Assembly: GCA_963921935.1 (NCBI GenBank) | Contig: OY998178.1 | Coordinates: forward strand, 57,757,451-57,821,450 | Direction of reading: 5' to 3' | DNA length: 64,000 bases | Source: Galeruca laticollis | Taxonomy: Eukaryota > Arthropoda > Insecta > Coleoptera > Chrysomelidae | Shown here: piece after piece, positions 10,091-19,101 of the stretch | Position numbering within the stretch: the first letter of the stretch is position 1 | Layout of the letters: each line of letters begins with the position of its first letter | The notes under the pieces: model-generated | The model's database searches: none | What the model was told of the DNA's origin: nothing | The model's input: the letters and a program-made list of their open reading frames with translations, nothing else | Translations under genes and position numbers: made by a program

Positions 10091-10411
10091 ATGAGTTTTA
10101 TAAATGAACTAAACACCTTCTCTACTTCCACAGAGGTAGAGAACAAACCCATAAGAAAGCTTAAAGAAATTCCGGAAAACGTCCCCCAAAAAATTGTGAA
10201 AATTAAAGCAGTTCAATCAAAATTTGGAGAAGCTATATTGGTGGAATTAGAAGATAGTGTAACTTTTCTCCCCAAAAGGGTAGTGGAAAAATACAAGAAA
10301 TATATCGCAGATATAAACAAGGGCAGCTATAGTTTGGTGTTTTTGGGGCTACAGAATATTTCTAGCGGATACCATCCCAGGACACTATTTAAAATAGAAG
10401 AAAACAATTAA
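10091..10411 (+). CDS. Small conserved Polinton protein, possibly ssDNA-binding
   Basis: A 106-residue protein starting MSFINELNTF. It is soluble and mixed charge, with a core that reads as short beta strands (IVKIKAVQSKFGEAILVELED, then FLPKRVV) of the kind found in OB-fold proteins. It lies just upstream of the polymerase gene and probably shares its promoter. Small proteins of this layout occur upstream of pol in insect Polintons and in some insect parvovirus-like genomes. The ssDNA-binding role is an inference from position and strand pattern, not from a diagnostic motif. The start is set by the splice acceptor immediately before the ATG. Confidence 0.65.
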   Translation: MSFINELNTFSTSTEVENKPIRKLKEIPENVPQKIVKIKAVQSKFGEAILVELEDSVTFLPKRVVEKYKKYIADINKGSYSLVFLGLQNISSGYHPRTLFKIEENN

Positions 10412-10414
10412 ACG

Positions 10415-10530
10415 GTAAGATTTTTTATTTTTAAAATCTTGTTAATTATTTAGCGAGGGCCTGAGGTCCACTCACATTTAACCTAACCTAGCATGTGTGA
10501 TTCTGTTTTAAAAATTATTTTTTGTTTCAG
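10415..10530 (+). other. Possible intron downstream of the small ORF
   Basis: A GTAAGA donor three bases past the stop codon and TTTTTTGTTTCAG at 10518-10530 would remove 116 bp from a transcript running into the polymerase gene. It contains the telomere-like string AACCTAACCTAG. Confidence 0.4.
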
Positions 10531-10539
10531 CAACACATC

Positions 10540-10710
10540 ACACAAAATTGGAAAGCAACCGGCTGAGGTCAACTTAAATATTAAGGAAATTCAGAAGTAC
10601 ACATCCGCAGTCACAATATAACCAATTGCACAAAATTTGGAAGCGACCTGCTGAGGACAACTTTAAAATTAAGGAAATTCGCATCCGTAGTCGAAGACAA
10701 CTTTAGAAAG
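10540..10710 (+). repeat. ~80-bp direct repeat before the polymerase
   Basis: Two related copies share CACAAAATTGGAA.GC, 'CTGAGG.CAACTT', 'ATTAAGGAAATTC' and 'CATCCG.AGTC'. They form the leader region of the polymerase gene. Confidence 0.6.
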
Positions 10711-10744
10711 CTGGTGAGTACATTTTTTATTCATATACTCAAGA

Positions 10745-13700
10745 ATGTCGAACTTCAGTGCTACTCTACAGCAAATTGATGAAATTTTAAATTCTGTAAA
10801 CAAAATTCAAACCTTTTCAAATAGAAACAAATGGATTTTACTGATTAATAAACACCTCAGAAAATGTAATCTTGCTTTAAAATCTTTCAAGTTTTCGACC
10901 GGAGTAAAACATAAAATTCATACAAAAATAGCACATTTGAAGCGCATGCGATGTTTACTAAAAGTGACGCATGTGGGTGGAGGACTTGAGAAATCTAGTA
11001 AAAGGGTTAAGTGGGAAAACATTAATGCTGCATTTGAAAGTAGATTAAAAACAGGAGTTATTATAAACTTGTCACATAAAGATATGAATGCATTCTTTAC
11101 AGATGCTTTCAAAATTTTCAAAAACAAGATTTTATTAGTTCTCAAGAAAGCACAAATTTCAAAAGTTAACACCACCTTTTGTGGGGATTTTATTAAGCAA
11201 TCAAAAGACGTGGAGTTAGTAGACCGCAAATATTTCAGTACTCCCAATGTTGTATTAGACATTGGAGATGATTTACATGATTGGTTTAGAATAAATATTA
11301 TTGATCCTATTTTGAACAGTTTATCAGAATTTGCTGAAAAAGAAAGCGGATGGGCATTATCACGAATAATTTTTTTGGAAGTTGCAATAAACAAATATGA
11401 AATGGGGGTCGGCTCGTCTTTCGTTCCACTACCAGAACAAATTTCTCGAAAGAAGGCAATTGTAAACGTTTGTAATATGGATCAAGCATGTTTTTACTGG
11501 GCAGTAAACAGTTTTTTAAATCCTGCTACTAATCCTCATCGTACTTCATCGTATCCACATTACTCTGAAGTTCTAAATACAAAAGGCTTAGATATTGAAA
11601 TGCCACTGCCCCAAATTACAAAATTTGAAAAATTAAATAATATATCAGTAAACGTATACTCTTTAGAACTAAATCAATCGAATAAATCTACATTTTATAC
11701 AGTAGTTCCTACAAGATTAACTAAAAATAAACTTGAAAGACATGTTAATCTATTGCTGGTCCAATCCAAGTATTATCCCAAGTTAAATGATTATGATGCA
11801 CCTCCTGTAGACGATACAAATGAAAACATTAAGTACCACTATTGTTGGATAAAAAATTTATCTAGATTAATTTCATCTCAATTTAATAAACATAATGGTA
11901 AAAAATGCATTTGCGATAGGTGTTTGAACTATTTTCAGAGTAAACAAATTTTGGATAAGCATGAAAGTGTTTGTAAAAATATGAATGAGTCAAAAATTTC
12001 TTTTCCCCATCATACTCATATTGAATTTAAAAATTTTATTTATAAACAGAAATGTCCCTTTGTTATTTATAGTGATTTAGAATCCATACTAAAGGCTTAT
12101 ACAGATCAACAAAAAACAGATAAAACTAAAAAATATCAACAACACGTAGCTTTTTCTGCAGGATATTATTTAAAATGCGCTTACGATGATCGGCTTTCAT
12201 ATTATAAATATCATCAGGGTGAAGACTGTATAGATTGGTTTACCAATCAGTTAACTGATGTAGCAAAATTTGTAGAGTCCAAAATTTTAGATATAATACC
12301 CCTTGGTGTTACACCCAACTTGGTAAATGCACTAAATTGTCACATTTGTGAACATAAATTTACTGATAAAGATATAGTCGTTAGGGATCATGATCATTTC
12401 ACTGGAAAATTTCGTGGATATGCTCATCAAGCATGCAATTTGAATTTTAAAAAAGTTTTTGTTGTTCCAGTGATTTTTCATAACTTAAGCGGCTATGACT
12501 CACATTTTGTTATTAAGGAAATTGCAAAACGTGGTGAGGTTTCCATACTACCAATAAATAAGGAAAAATATATTAGTTTTACCCTACATGACTCTGAAAC
12601 TAGCATCAAGTTTAGGTTCATAGACTCCTTTAGATTTATGGGGGCAAGTCTAGACGAACTGGTATCTACACTGAAGGAGGATGATTTTAAAAATTTAAAA
12701 CATGAGTTTCATGATTTAGATAACCAAAAACTGAAACTTTTGATGAAAAAAGGGGTTTTTCCATACGATTACATCGATTGTATAGAAAAGCTCAACGATG
12801 TAGAATTACCGTCCATTGAAAATTTTTACAATAAACTTTATGATTCAAATATTTCCATGGAACAATATAACCATGCAAAAAATGTTTGGGAGTATTTTGA
12901 TACTGCTAACCTGGGAGAGTATAGTCAGCTATATATGAAAACAGACATACTGTTATTAGCAGACGTTTTTGAGCAGTTACGAAGTAATTGTTTGCAAACG
13001 TATCTGCTAGAACCTGCGTGGTACTATACTCTTCCTGGGTATACGTGGGATTCAATGTTAAAGTATACCCAAATAAAATTAGAATTACTTAAAGATATTG
13101 ATATGATTATGTTTATTGAGAGGGGTATTCGGGGGGGTATATCTGTTTGCTCAAATCGATATTCCGAAGCCAACAATAAATACATGGAGGAGGAGTATGA
13201 CCCTCAAAAACCCCCTAAGTACCTTTTGTACCTAGATGTGAACAACCTTTATGGGTGGGCAATGTCAGAATTCCTCCCTTATGCAGACTTCAAATGGGAA
13301 GATAACTTGAACATTGATATCAATCAAATTGCAGACGACTCTTCAGAGGGGTATATTCTTGAGGTAGACCTGGAGTACCCTAAGGAGCTACACGATCTAC
13401 ACCAAGATTTTCCTTTTTGTCCTGAACACAAAACGCCTCCCAATTCCAAATTAAAAAAACTCATGGCCACCCTACACAATAAACATAATTATATCTTACA
13501 CTATCGAAATTTAAAACAAGCTTTAGCAAATGGTTTAATTCTAACAAAAATACATAGAATTTTAAAATTTAAGCAAGCTGCATGGCTAAAACCCTACATC
13601 GCTTTAAATACTAAACTAAGAACGGAAGCTACTACAGCTTTTGCCAAAAATTTGTATAAATTGATGAATAACGCGGTGTTTGGTAAAACCATGGAAAATA

Positions 13701-14458
13701 TACGGAATCATAGGATTGTGAAATTATCAAGATCATATTTGGGGCGTTATGGAGCTAAAAACTTGATTGCTAGTCCTTGGTTTCATTCTAGATCAATTTT
13801 TGAAGAAAATTTAGTTGCAATAGAATTAAAAAAGAGTAATCTTGTTTTCAATAAGCCCCTGTACATTGGGATGGCAATTTTAGACATTTCAAAAACTTGT
13901 ATGTATGACTTTCATTATTCATATATCATCCCTAAATTGGGAAAAACAAATTGTAAATTAATGTATACAGATACAGATAGTTTCACGTATGAACTTCATT
14001 GTAATGACGTATACGAAGAAGTGATAAAGGATGATATTCACATGTTTGATACCAGTGATTATGCAGAGGGTAATTACTTTAACATTCCGTTAGCAAACAA
14101 AAAGGTGTTAGGTTTGATGAAAGACGAATGTAATGGTTCTATTATGACACATTTCATAGGACTACGTTCAAAAATGTATGCTTTTAAAGTAAGAGGTGGA
14201 AAAACAGTGAAAAAATCTAAGGGGATAAAGAAAAATATTGTAAGAAATAAAATTACTTTCGAAGATTACTTGAACTGTTTAAAAAACTGGGAGTCGAAGT
14301 ACATTTTCCAAAACACAATTCAGTCCTATGCACATAACGTTTTCAGCATTGAACAAAAGAAAGTGGGTCTTTCTCCTGAAGATGATAAGCGGTCACTAAT
14401 TCCAGAGTCGTTTGATACACTTCCCTGGGGTCATTACAAACTAAGTAACACTGAGTAA
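10745..14458 (+). CDS. polB: Protein-primed family B DNA polymerase
   Basis: A 1,237-residue, uninterrupted replicative polymerase with proofreading. A Cys/His finger (CICDRC...HESVC) lies at about 388-412. Exo I is YSDLES (Asp 444). An endonuclease-VII-like His-rich finger (RDHDHFTGKFRG) sits at about 546-558. Exo II is HNLSGYDSHF near 584 and Exo III YMKTDILLLADVF near 731. Motif A is LDVNNLYGW near 829, motif B KLMNNAVFGK near 970, motif C YTDTDS near 1075, and the KxY-like LRSKMY lies near 1140. All catalytic acids are present. The family copies linear elements with terminal proteins; the long N-terminal region would hold the priming function. The start is the first ATG after the repeated leader. 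Confidence 0.96.
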   Translation: MSNFSATLQQIDEILNSVNKIQTFSNRNKWILLINKHLRKCNLALKSFKFSTGVKHKIHTKIAHLKRMRCLLKVTHVGGGLEKSSKRVKWENINAAFESRLKTGVIINLSHKDMNAFFTDAFKIFKNKILLVLKKAQISKVNTTFCGDFIKQSKDVELVDRKYFSTPNVVLDIGDDLHDWFRINIIDPILNSLSEFAEKESGWALSRIIFLEVAINKYEMGVGSSFVPLPEQISRKKAIVNVCNMDQACFYWAVNSFLNPATNPHRTSSYPHYSEVLNTKGLDIEMPLPQITKFEKLNNISVNVYSLELNQSNKSTFYTVVPTRLTKNKLERHVNLLLVQSKYYPKLNDYDAPPVDDTNENIKYHYCWIKNLSRLISSQFNKHNGKKCICDRCLNYFQSKQILDKHESVCKNMNESKISFPHHTHIEFKNFIYKQKCPFVIYSDLESILKAYTDQQKTDKTKKYQQHVAFSAGYYLKCAYDDRLSYYKYHQGEDCIDWFTNQLTDVAKFVESKILDIIPLGVTPNLVNALNCHICEHKFTDKDIVVRDHDHFTGKFRGYAHQACNLNFKKVFVVPVIFHNLSGYDSHFVIKEIAKRGEVSILPINKEKYISFTLHDSETSIKFRFIDSFRFMGASLDELVSTLKEDDFKNLKHEFHDLDNQKLKLLMKKGVFPYDYIDCIEKLNDVELPSIENFYNKLYDSNISMEQYNHAKNVWEYFDTANLGEYSQLYMKTDILLLADVFEQLRSNCLQTYLLEPAWYYTLPGYTWDSMLKYTQIKLELLKDIDMIMFIERGIRGGISVCSNRYSEANNKYMEEEYDPQKPPKYLLYLDVNNLYGWAMSEFLPYADFKWEDNLNIDINQIADDSSEGYILEVDLEYPKELHDLHQDFPFCPEHKTPPNSKLKKLMATLHNKHNYILHYRNLKQALANGLILTKIHRILKFKQAAWLKPYIALNTKLRTEATTAFAKNLYKLMNNAVFGKTMENIRNHRIVKLSRSYLGRYGAKNLIASPWFHSRSIFEENLVAIELKKSNLVFNKPLYIGMAILDISKTCMYDFHYSYIIPKLGKTNCKLMYTDTDSFTYELHCNDVYEEVIKDDIHMFDTSDYAEGNYFNIPLANKKVLGLMKDECNGSIMTHFIGLRSKMYAFKVRGGKTVKKSKGIKKNIVRNKITFEDYLNCLKNWESKYIFQNTIQSYAHNVFSIEQKKVGLSPEDDKRSLIPESFDTLPWGHYKLSNTE

Positions 14459-14484
14459 TATTTTAATTTTCCGTTGAGTATATG

Positions 14485-14508
14485 TATATAAAAATGTACT
14501 CTCATTGT
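14485..14508 (+). promoter_or_regulatory. TATA-like sequence before the Cys-rich gene
   Basis: TATATAAAA at 14485-14493 precedes TCATTG (14502) and ATG 14516. The spacing is shorter than usual for a TATA-driven start, so assignment is weak. Confidence 0.3.
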
Positions 14509-14515
14509 TTTAGAT

Positions 14516-15133
14516 ATGAATACATTAAGCGAAAACTGTATAAAAATAATTTGCGAAAATATAGAATGTCTAGCAGATTTTTTCGAATCGTCAAAATTAC
14601 CATGGACTCTTACCAAACAAATCGCAAAAAAATTTGCAGAATACAAATGGAGATTTTTAAATAAGACTGCTCAAAATGATCAGTCACGGTTTTGTAGAAA
14701 TCTTGATTTTGTTCATTGTTCACGATACATTCTGTACAAAGACCGAAATGCTATACTTGCTAGATCTGACTGGGGCTACATATTTGAAGACGAGTCTGAA
14801 TATTGCATATGGGTTAACTATTATAGGATTGATACATATAACATATATGTTTGTAAAGAATGTTTTGATAGCATTAAAGGATGTCATAAAAGATTGAGGA
14901 AACATTTGATTGTAATCAATGATCATCACCATGATCTTTGCGAGTCAGAAGATATAATTCATGACTTGTATCACAATAAAGATTGGTGGTGTCAAAGTTG
15001 TTATAGAACAGTACTTTTTGAAACAAATGATAAAGATTCTTGTATTGCGAAACTTCATAATTCTCCTAGAACTCTCAGATTTAGGGGAACATATGATAGT
15101 GATAGCGATATTGACCATTTTGACGGATTCTAG
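14516..15133 (+). CDS. Cys/His-rich Polinton protein of unknown function
   Basis: A 205-residue protein lying 57 bp after the polymerase, same strand. The N-terminus is helical (residues about 1-45, with SKLPWTLTKQIAKKF). The centre and C-terminus carry paired cysteines (VCKECF near 120, WWCQSCY near 165) and a His cluster (NDHHHDLC near 145), which suggests two metal-binding modules. The C-terminal tail is acidic (DSDSDIDHFDGF). There is no transmembrane segment. I do not recognise the family. Position suggests an early or regulatory role, perhaps protein-protein or nucleic-acid binding; that is inference only. Confidence 0.75.
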   Translation: MNTLSENCIKIICENIECLADFFESSKLPWTLTKQIAKKFAEYKWRFLNKTAQNDQSRFCRNLDFVHCSRYILYKDRNAILARSDWGYIFEDESEYCIWVNYYRIDTYNIYVCKECFDSIKGCHKRLRKHLIVINDHHHDLCESEDIIHDLYHNKDWWCQSCYRTVLFETNDKDSCIAKLHNSPRTLRFRGTYDSDSDIDHFDGF

Positions 15134-15174
15134 TATTTTTAATTTATTCTTTTGTTTTCATTTCATTTTTTATA

Positions 15175-15620
15175 ATTTAATCTTTGTCAGTTGAATCAAA
15201 TTTTGAGATTTAGACTTTTTAAGATGTATAAGTTTTATAGTTATTGTTTATCATAAATATATATATTATATAATTCATTTTTAGTCTTTGCCGGTTGAAT
15301 CAAATTTTGTGATTTAGACTTTCAAGATGTATATGTTTTATAGTTATTTTTTATCATAAATATATATATATATATATATTATATAATTCATTTTTATAAT
15401 TTAGACTTTGTCGGTTGAATCAAATTTTGTGATTTAGATTTTTAAGATGTATAAGTTTTATAGTTATTGTTTATCATAAATATATATTATATAATTCATT
15501 TTTATAATTTAGTCTTTGTCGGTTGAATCAAATTTTGTGATTTAGATTTAGACTTTTAAGATGAATAAGTTTTATAGTTATTGTTTATTATAAATATATA
15601 CATATTATATAATTCATTTT
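15175..15620 (+). repeat. Four ~100-120-bp tandem repeats between convergent gene blocks
   Basis: TTGAATCAAATTTT recurs at about 15191, 15293, 15413 and 15523. Each is followed by 'GATTTAGA.TTTTAAGATGTATAAGTTTTATAGTTATTGTTTAT' and an AT microsatellite. The array lies where the rightward pol block meets the leftward integrase block, a likely transcription-termination zone. Confidence 0.8.
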
Positions 15621-15735
15621 TTATTTCTTTTCCCTACACTAGGATGGTTCTTATGATGTGTGGGAGTAGTGGTTGGGGTTGTTGTTATCAAAAAAGGTTT
15701 GGTGAATGACTCAAACACAAAACACATCTATATAA

Positions 15736-16416
15736 CTATTTATTCAAATCATTGATGGCTTTGAGTTTATAAAAGTGTACAAATTCTCTAAGAGCATTGT
15801 TTAACATATCGTTTGGTGTTATGGAACAAAATGCATATAAAATTTGTAGAGAACTTAAATTTTCGGAAGTGATATTTTTACAGAAATCCAAAACATTATA
15901 ATAATATTGACAAAAATCCAAATTTTCCAACACCGATATACGTTGTATAATCAAATTATTTACTTCTAAAATTGAGGATACTTCTTCTTCATCCATGTAA
16001 TACTCAACACCATGTTTCTTGACTAAAATTACCTTACAATCATCGTAATTTAATGGGGTAATGGTGCAGTAGTCTCCACATGGAATCGAATCAGGTTTGA
16101 ACTCGTCTCCGGTATGAAAGAAATTCATCTGTTGCGTCATTATTGAAATAAAGTTCTGCCATTCGTAAGTGCTGAAAGATATTTTGCTGAACTTGAACTG
16201 CTGAGATAGAATAACAGCAGGCGTAAATGTCCTTGCTGGACTAATACCACATTTTACTTCATAACCGGAAATTGAATATTGTGTTGAAAGCAGGTACACA
16301 CTTTCAGACTTTGCAGCAAACTCATAGTTTTCCAAAATTTTATCCACCTCTGCAGTATAGTTATTATCACTACTACTACTGCCATAACCACTACTGACAC
16401 TTCCTTGAGAACTCAT
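15736..16416 (-). CDS. Conserved-looking Polinton protein, PC4-like hint
   Basis: A 226-residue protein with a Ser/Gly-rich N-terminus (MSSQGSVSSGYGSSSSD). It is followed by a segment with beta strands and the phrase KISFSTYEWQNF (residues about 75-95), which resembles the strand-plus-Trp end of PC4/p15 ssDNA-binding folds. The C-terminal half is helical (LENLDFCQYYYNVLDFCKN). It is the most distal gene of the leftward block, about 70 bp past the integrase stop. No catalytic motif is visible. The PC4-like reading is weak; a structure prediction would settle it. Confidence 0.6.
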   Translation of the reverse strand: MSSQGSVSSGYGSSSSDNNYTAEVDKILENYEFAAKSESVYLLSTQYSISGYEVKCGISPARTFTPAVILSQQFKFSKISFSTYEWQNFISIMTQQMNFFHTGDEFKPDSIPCGDYCTITPLNYDDCKVILVKKHGVEYYMDEEEVSSILEVNNLIIQRISVLENLDFCQYYYNVLDFCKNITSENLSSLQILYAFCSITPNDMLNNALREFVHFYKLKAINDLNK

Positions 16417-16483
16417 GTTGCTAACTGAGTTTTAGATTTGAAGTTACTCCAATTTATAGCATGTGTGTGTGTAGCCTTCTACA

Positions 16484-17413
16484 TCATAAAACATCAACTC
16501 CATTAATCCAGGTGTTATGTTCTTTGTCTAAGCCCAACCATTTCACAAACAGTTTCTTGCCTTTACGCCTAAGAACTTTTTCCACCAAGTAAACGTCCGG
16601 ATTCGATGTTTTCTGTAGTTCTTCGTCATAGAAGCAGCCGCTGATTGGTGTCCCTTGCATGTCTTCAAGTAAATACGTAGCAGGATTGGTAATTTTAACT
16701 TTGATGATTTTGAATAGTTCTGTAGTCCAATTGGGTGTATATCCTTTTTCAAAGACATGTTTTGCCTTCGATATGCGCACAATGTCGCCAACTTTAAATT
16801 TTCGTGGACCGACTATCTTTAAATGACTATAGGTGTTATTCAAAATAGATTTTTCGTTGGATTTGTTTACTTGAGAAGGCTTATATTTTGTTGTGGAATG
16901 TTTTGTATTGTTATAGTTTTGAGTAATTTCAGGTAGAATGTCTATCCATTTGTGGGTACCATTTAAACTGAAATACTTGTAGAGTTTCGATTTCAAAGTT
17001 CTTATAACACGCTCTGCCATAGAAGCTTTCATCGTACTAAATACGCTATAATGATTTATACCATGTTTTTTCATTAAGTTTTTAAATTTGCTGTTGTAAA
17101 ATTCCTTTCCCTGATCAGATTGCAGATTTTTTGGTACTCGTTTAGTGTGAGCGAGAATGTCCGAGAATGCTCGAGTGATTTCCTCTCCGGTCTTCGTCTT
17201 TAGTGGGCGTGTCCACACAAACTTTGAAAAACAATCAATAACGACTAGTATCATTTTATGATTCCTATTTTGTGAGGCAAAATTTCTCAACTCCGCAAGA
17301 TCCATATGCCAGAGATCGTCAAGACCCTTAATGATAGTACGTCTCCGAGGAAATTTTTTCCGTATCGGTTTGTGGAGCTCGTTTACAAGCTGAATTTTTT
17401 CTTTAGAATGCAT
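16484..17413 (-). CDS. int: Retroviral-type integrase with chromodomain
   Basis: A 309-residue rve-family integrase that would insert the linear element and create the 6-bp duplications. The catalytic core has Asp38 (WHMDLAEL), Asp100 (SDQGKEF) and Glu134 (MAERVIRTLK), with 33 residues between the last two. A C-terminal SH3-like segment (FKVGDIVRI) and a chromodomain (YLVEKVLRRKGKKLFVKWLG, about 270-295) follow. The start codon lies one base after the stop of the upstream fibre-like gene (TAATATG), which suggests coupled translation. All acids are present and the frame is intact. A remnant of the same gene from the old Polinton is at 30425-30545. Confidence 0.95.
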   Translation of the reverse strand: MHSKEKIQLVNELHKPIRKKFPRRRTIIKGLDDLWHMDLAELRNFASQNRNHKMILVVIDCFSKFVWTRPLKTKTGEEITRAFSDILAHTKRVPKNLQSDQGKEFYNSKFKNLMKKHGINHYSVFSTMKASMAERVIRTLKSKLYKYFSLNGTHKWIDILPEITQNYNNTKHSTTKYKPSQVNKSNEKSILNNTYSHLKIVGPRKFKVGDIVRISKAKHVFEKGYTPNWTTELFKIIKVKITNPATYLLEDMQGTPISGCFYDEELQKTSNPDVYLVEKVLRRKGKKLFVKWLGLDKEHNTWINGVDVL

Positions 17414-17414
17414 A

Positions 17415-18089
17415 TTATGACTTACTACCAGCTAGCTTCAGCTCCAGACGGTTAATGCGGCTATCGGTATTCATATTCATAACCTTCATATTGTCTACAA
17501 TACCTAAAACGTTAGTTTTCATATCAGAGACGGATCTGATATTTTCCGCATTTTCTTTTTGTAACTCACGTATGCTTTCAACACACATGTTAATAGAAGC
17601 AGTGAACTCTTTTCGAATAAATACTTTGGCTGTGACAATTGAATCATCAACATATTTCTTCGTAGCCATATCCCTACCTGCTACAGGGGGATTTCGCGAA
17701 ATAAATGCATCCATTTCGTTAGTTTTATTTTGTAAGTTGACAATATGTGTCTGTAATATGGGGATTTTCGTCTTATGAAGCTCATTTCTTATTTCGTTCA
17801 TTCCTATTGCTAAATCCTTTATATTGCTATCATGTTGCTGCAGCACCACACCATGTGTTTGAATTAATGGCGAGTTTATAGTAAGTAGGTCATTCAAATG
17901 CACATCAACATATTTTTTTGTTGCAGCATCACTATTTGTTGTCGGGTCCTTAACATTACAAATTTTCACATTTTCAATATCAATATCACCGTCCGGTGTA
18001 TGAGGAAACGTGATTTTCGCCGGTAAACGCGCATAAGGCGTTTGATGTCTATGTCCGAATTTATCGACAGGCATAATTGAAATGAACAA
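17415..18089 (-). CDS. Fibre-like coiled-coil protein
   Basis: A 224-residue protein. The phrase ATKKYVD occurs twice (near residues 55 and 145), preceded by VKDPT.NSDA-type sequence, a repeat layout seen in viral tail-fibre and receptor-binding proteins. The rest is helical with heptad-like spacing. There are no cysteine clusters or membrane segments. MPVDKFGHR (Met6) is the more likely start, since the old copy begins MSVDKFGHR. A virion-surface fibre role is plausible from sequence style and position between the ATPase-side genes and the integrase, but is inferred. Confidence 0.7.
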   Translation of the reverse strand: MFISIMPVDKFGHRHQTPYARLPAKITFPHTPDGDIDIENVKICNVKDPTTNSDAATKKYVDVHLNDLLTINSPLIQTHGVVLQQHDSNIKDLAIGMNEIRNELHKTKIPILQTHIVNLQNKTNEMDAFISRNPPVAGRDMATKKYVDDSIVTAKVFIRKEFTASINMCVESIRELQKENAENIRSVSDMKTNVLGIVDNMKVMNMNTDSRINRLELKLAGSKS

Positions 18090-18102
18090 GATACATCTTG
18101 TA

Positions 18103-19077
18103 TTATTCTATTATATCAGCCTCCTTGAGCTCATTGATAATTGCTACTATTTCGTTGTCGTGTGACGTATTACCTGCCTCTTTCGAAGCAATCAACAACT
18201 TCAAACGATCCACTAATTCATTGACATCGTCCCAATAAATATACTCCATAGGTTTATCATTATATGTTAAACGATCGATACCTTTTCCTTTTGCTAAAGG
18301 AATCGATTGTAGACGAGATTTTGGTTTGAATAAAGGTTTTATGATGTAGTGATATTTTTCAGTACTTGAACCCTTAAGACGATCTAACGTGTCTAAATGA
18401 ACTTCAGTTGTTGTCAAAAGATTTTTATAGTTCTGTAAATCTTGATCGTTGTAACTGGGGTCTCGGTAAAATAGAAGCTCATACAGGCCTGGTGTTCCAA
18501 TTACATATCTTCCTTCTTTGTTTTTCTCAGGTAGTATGTTTATATTACCGGTTTTTCCATCAAACGCAATTCGACGTTTGCCTAATGACCAACCAATTTC
18601 ATCATTGTATATCGGCCCATAATTTTTATCAATTTTATCATCTTTTTGGAAGTAATCTTCAATGAACTGATGGCTGATGGCAGGATATTGGTCCAAATAG
18701 TCAGCAAAAGCTTCCTGAGAAATTTCGGGGCGCATCTGTTCTGGAGATTCAGAACGTGTAATATTGCCAGATTCATCGGTCTCGGCCACCGGTTCCGTTT
18801 CGAGAAAAGGTGTAAACACATCATCTGTCAAAGGTTCTTCTTCCTTCTTTATTTCCTCTTTTTTAATTGGATTTAAATTTGTAATCGTTTTTTGTAATGT
18901 CTTTGAGGATTGCACAATTTCTTCGAGTGGTTTGGATATCGGCTTGAATAGTTTATTGATAGACTCATCTTGCTCTGATTTGCCCAATTTCAACGCCAAG
19001 TATTTTTTGCGAATCGATCTAGCAAGCTCAGACACTTTTTTCTTGCGCAATGCAGTAGCAACCTTATCATCAGACAT
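18103..19077 (-). CDS. Conserved Polinton 324-aa protein, function unknown
   Basis: The N-terminal 60 residues are basic and helical (LRKKKVSELARSIRKKY). A charged linker with KKEEIKKEEE and an acidic stretch follow. The C-terminal region (about 155-324) contains GPIYNDEIGWSLGKRRIAFDG, GTPGLYELLFYRDP and YIYWDDVNELVDRLKLL. The same blocks are readable in the old copy at 27851-28365, so the protein is conserved between two diverged Polintons. It sits between the ATPase and fibre-like genes. No enzymatic motif is visible; a structural or assembly role is a guess from context. Confidence 0.8.
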   Translation of the reverse strand: MSDDKVATALRKKKVSELARSIRKKYLALKLGKSEQDESINKLFKPISKPLEEIVQSSKTLQKTITNLNPIKKEEIKKEEEPLTDDVFTPFLETEPVAETDESGNITRSESPEQMRPEISQEAFADYLDQYPAISHQFIEDYFQKDDKIDKNYGPIYNDEIGWSLGKRRIAFDGKTGNINILPEKNKEGRYVIGTPGLYELLFYRDPSYNDQDLQNYKNLLTTTEVHLDTLDRLKGSSTEKYHYIIKPLFKPKSRLQSIPLAKGKGIDRLTYNDKPMEYIYWDDVNELVDRLKLLIASKEAGNTSHDNEIVAIINELKEADIIE

Positions 19078-19101
19078 ATTGGTATAGACTAAAGGTGCAG
19101 C

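Noticed and set aside
10478..10489. Telomere-like AACCTAACCTAG
   Set aside because: Two units only, inside a probable intron; chance or a minor remnant is enough to explain it.
10714..10743. GTGAGT...CTCAAG as an intron before the polymerase ATG
   Set aside because: Thirty bases is too short for spliceosomal removal and there is no convincing polypyrimidine tract.
15175..15620. Regular repeats considered as a CRISPR array
   Set aside because: Whole ~110-bp units repeat in tandem with no unique spacers, in a eukaryotic setting.
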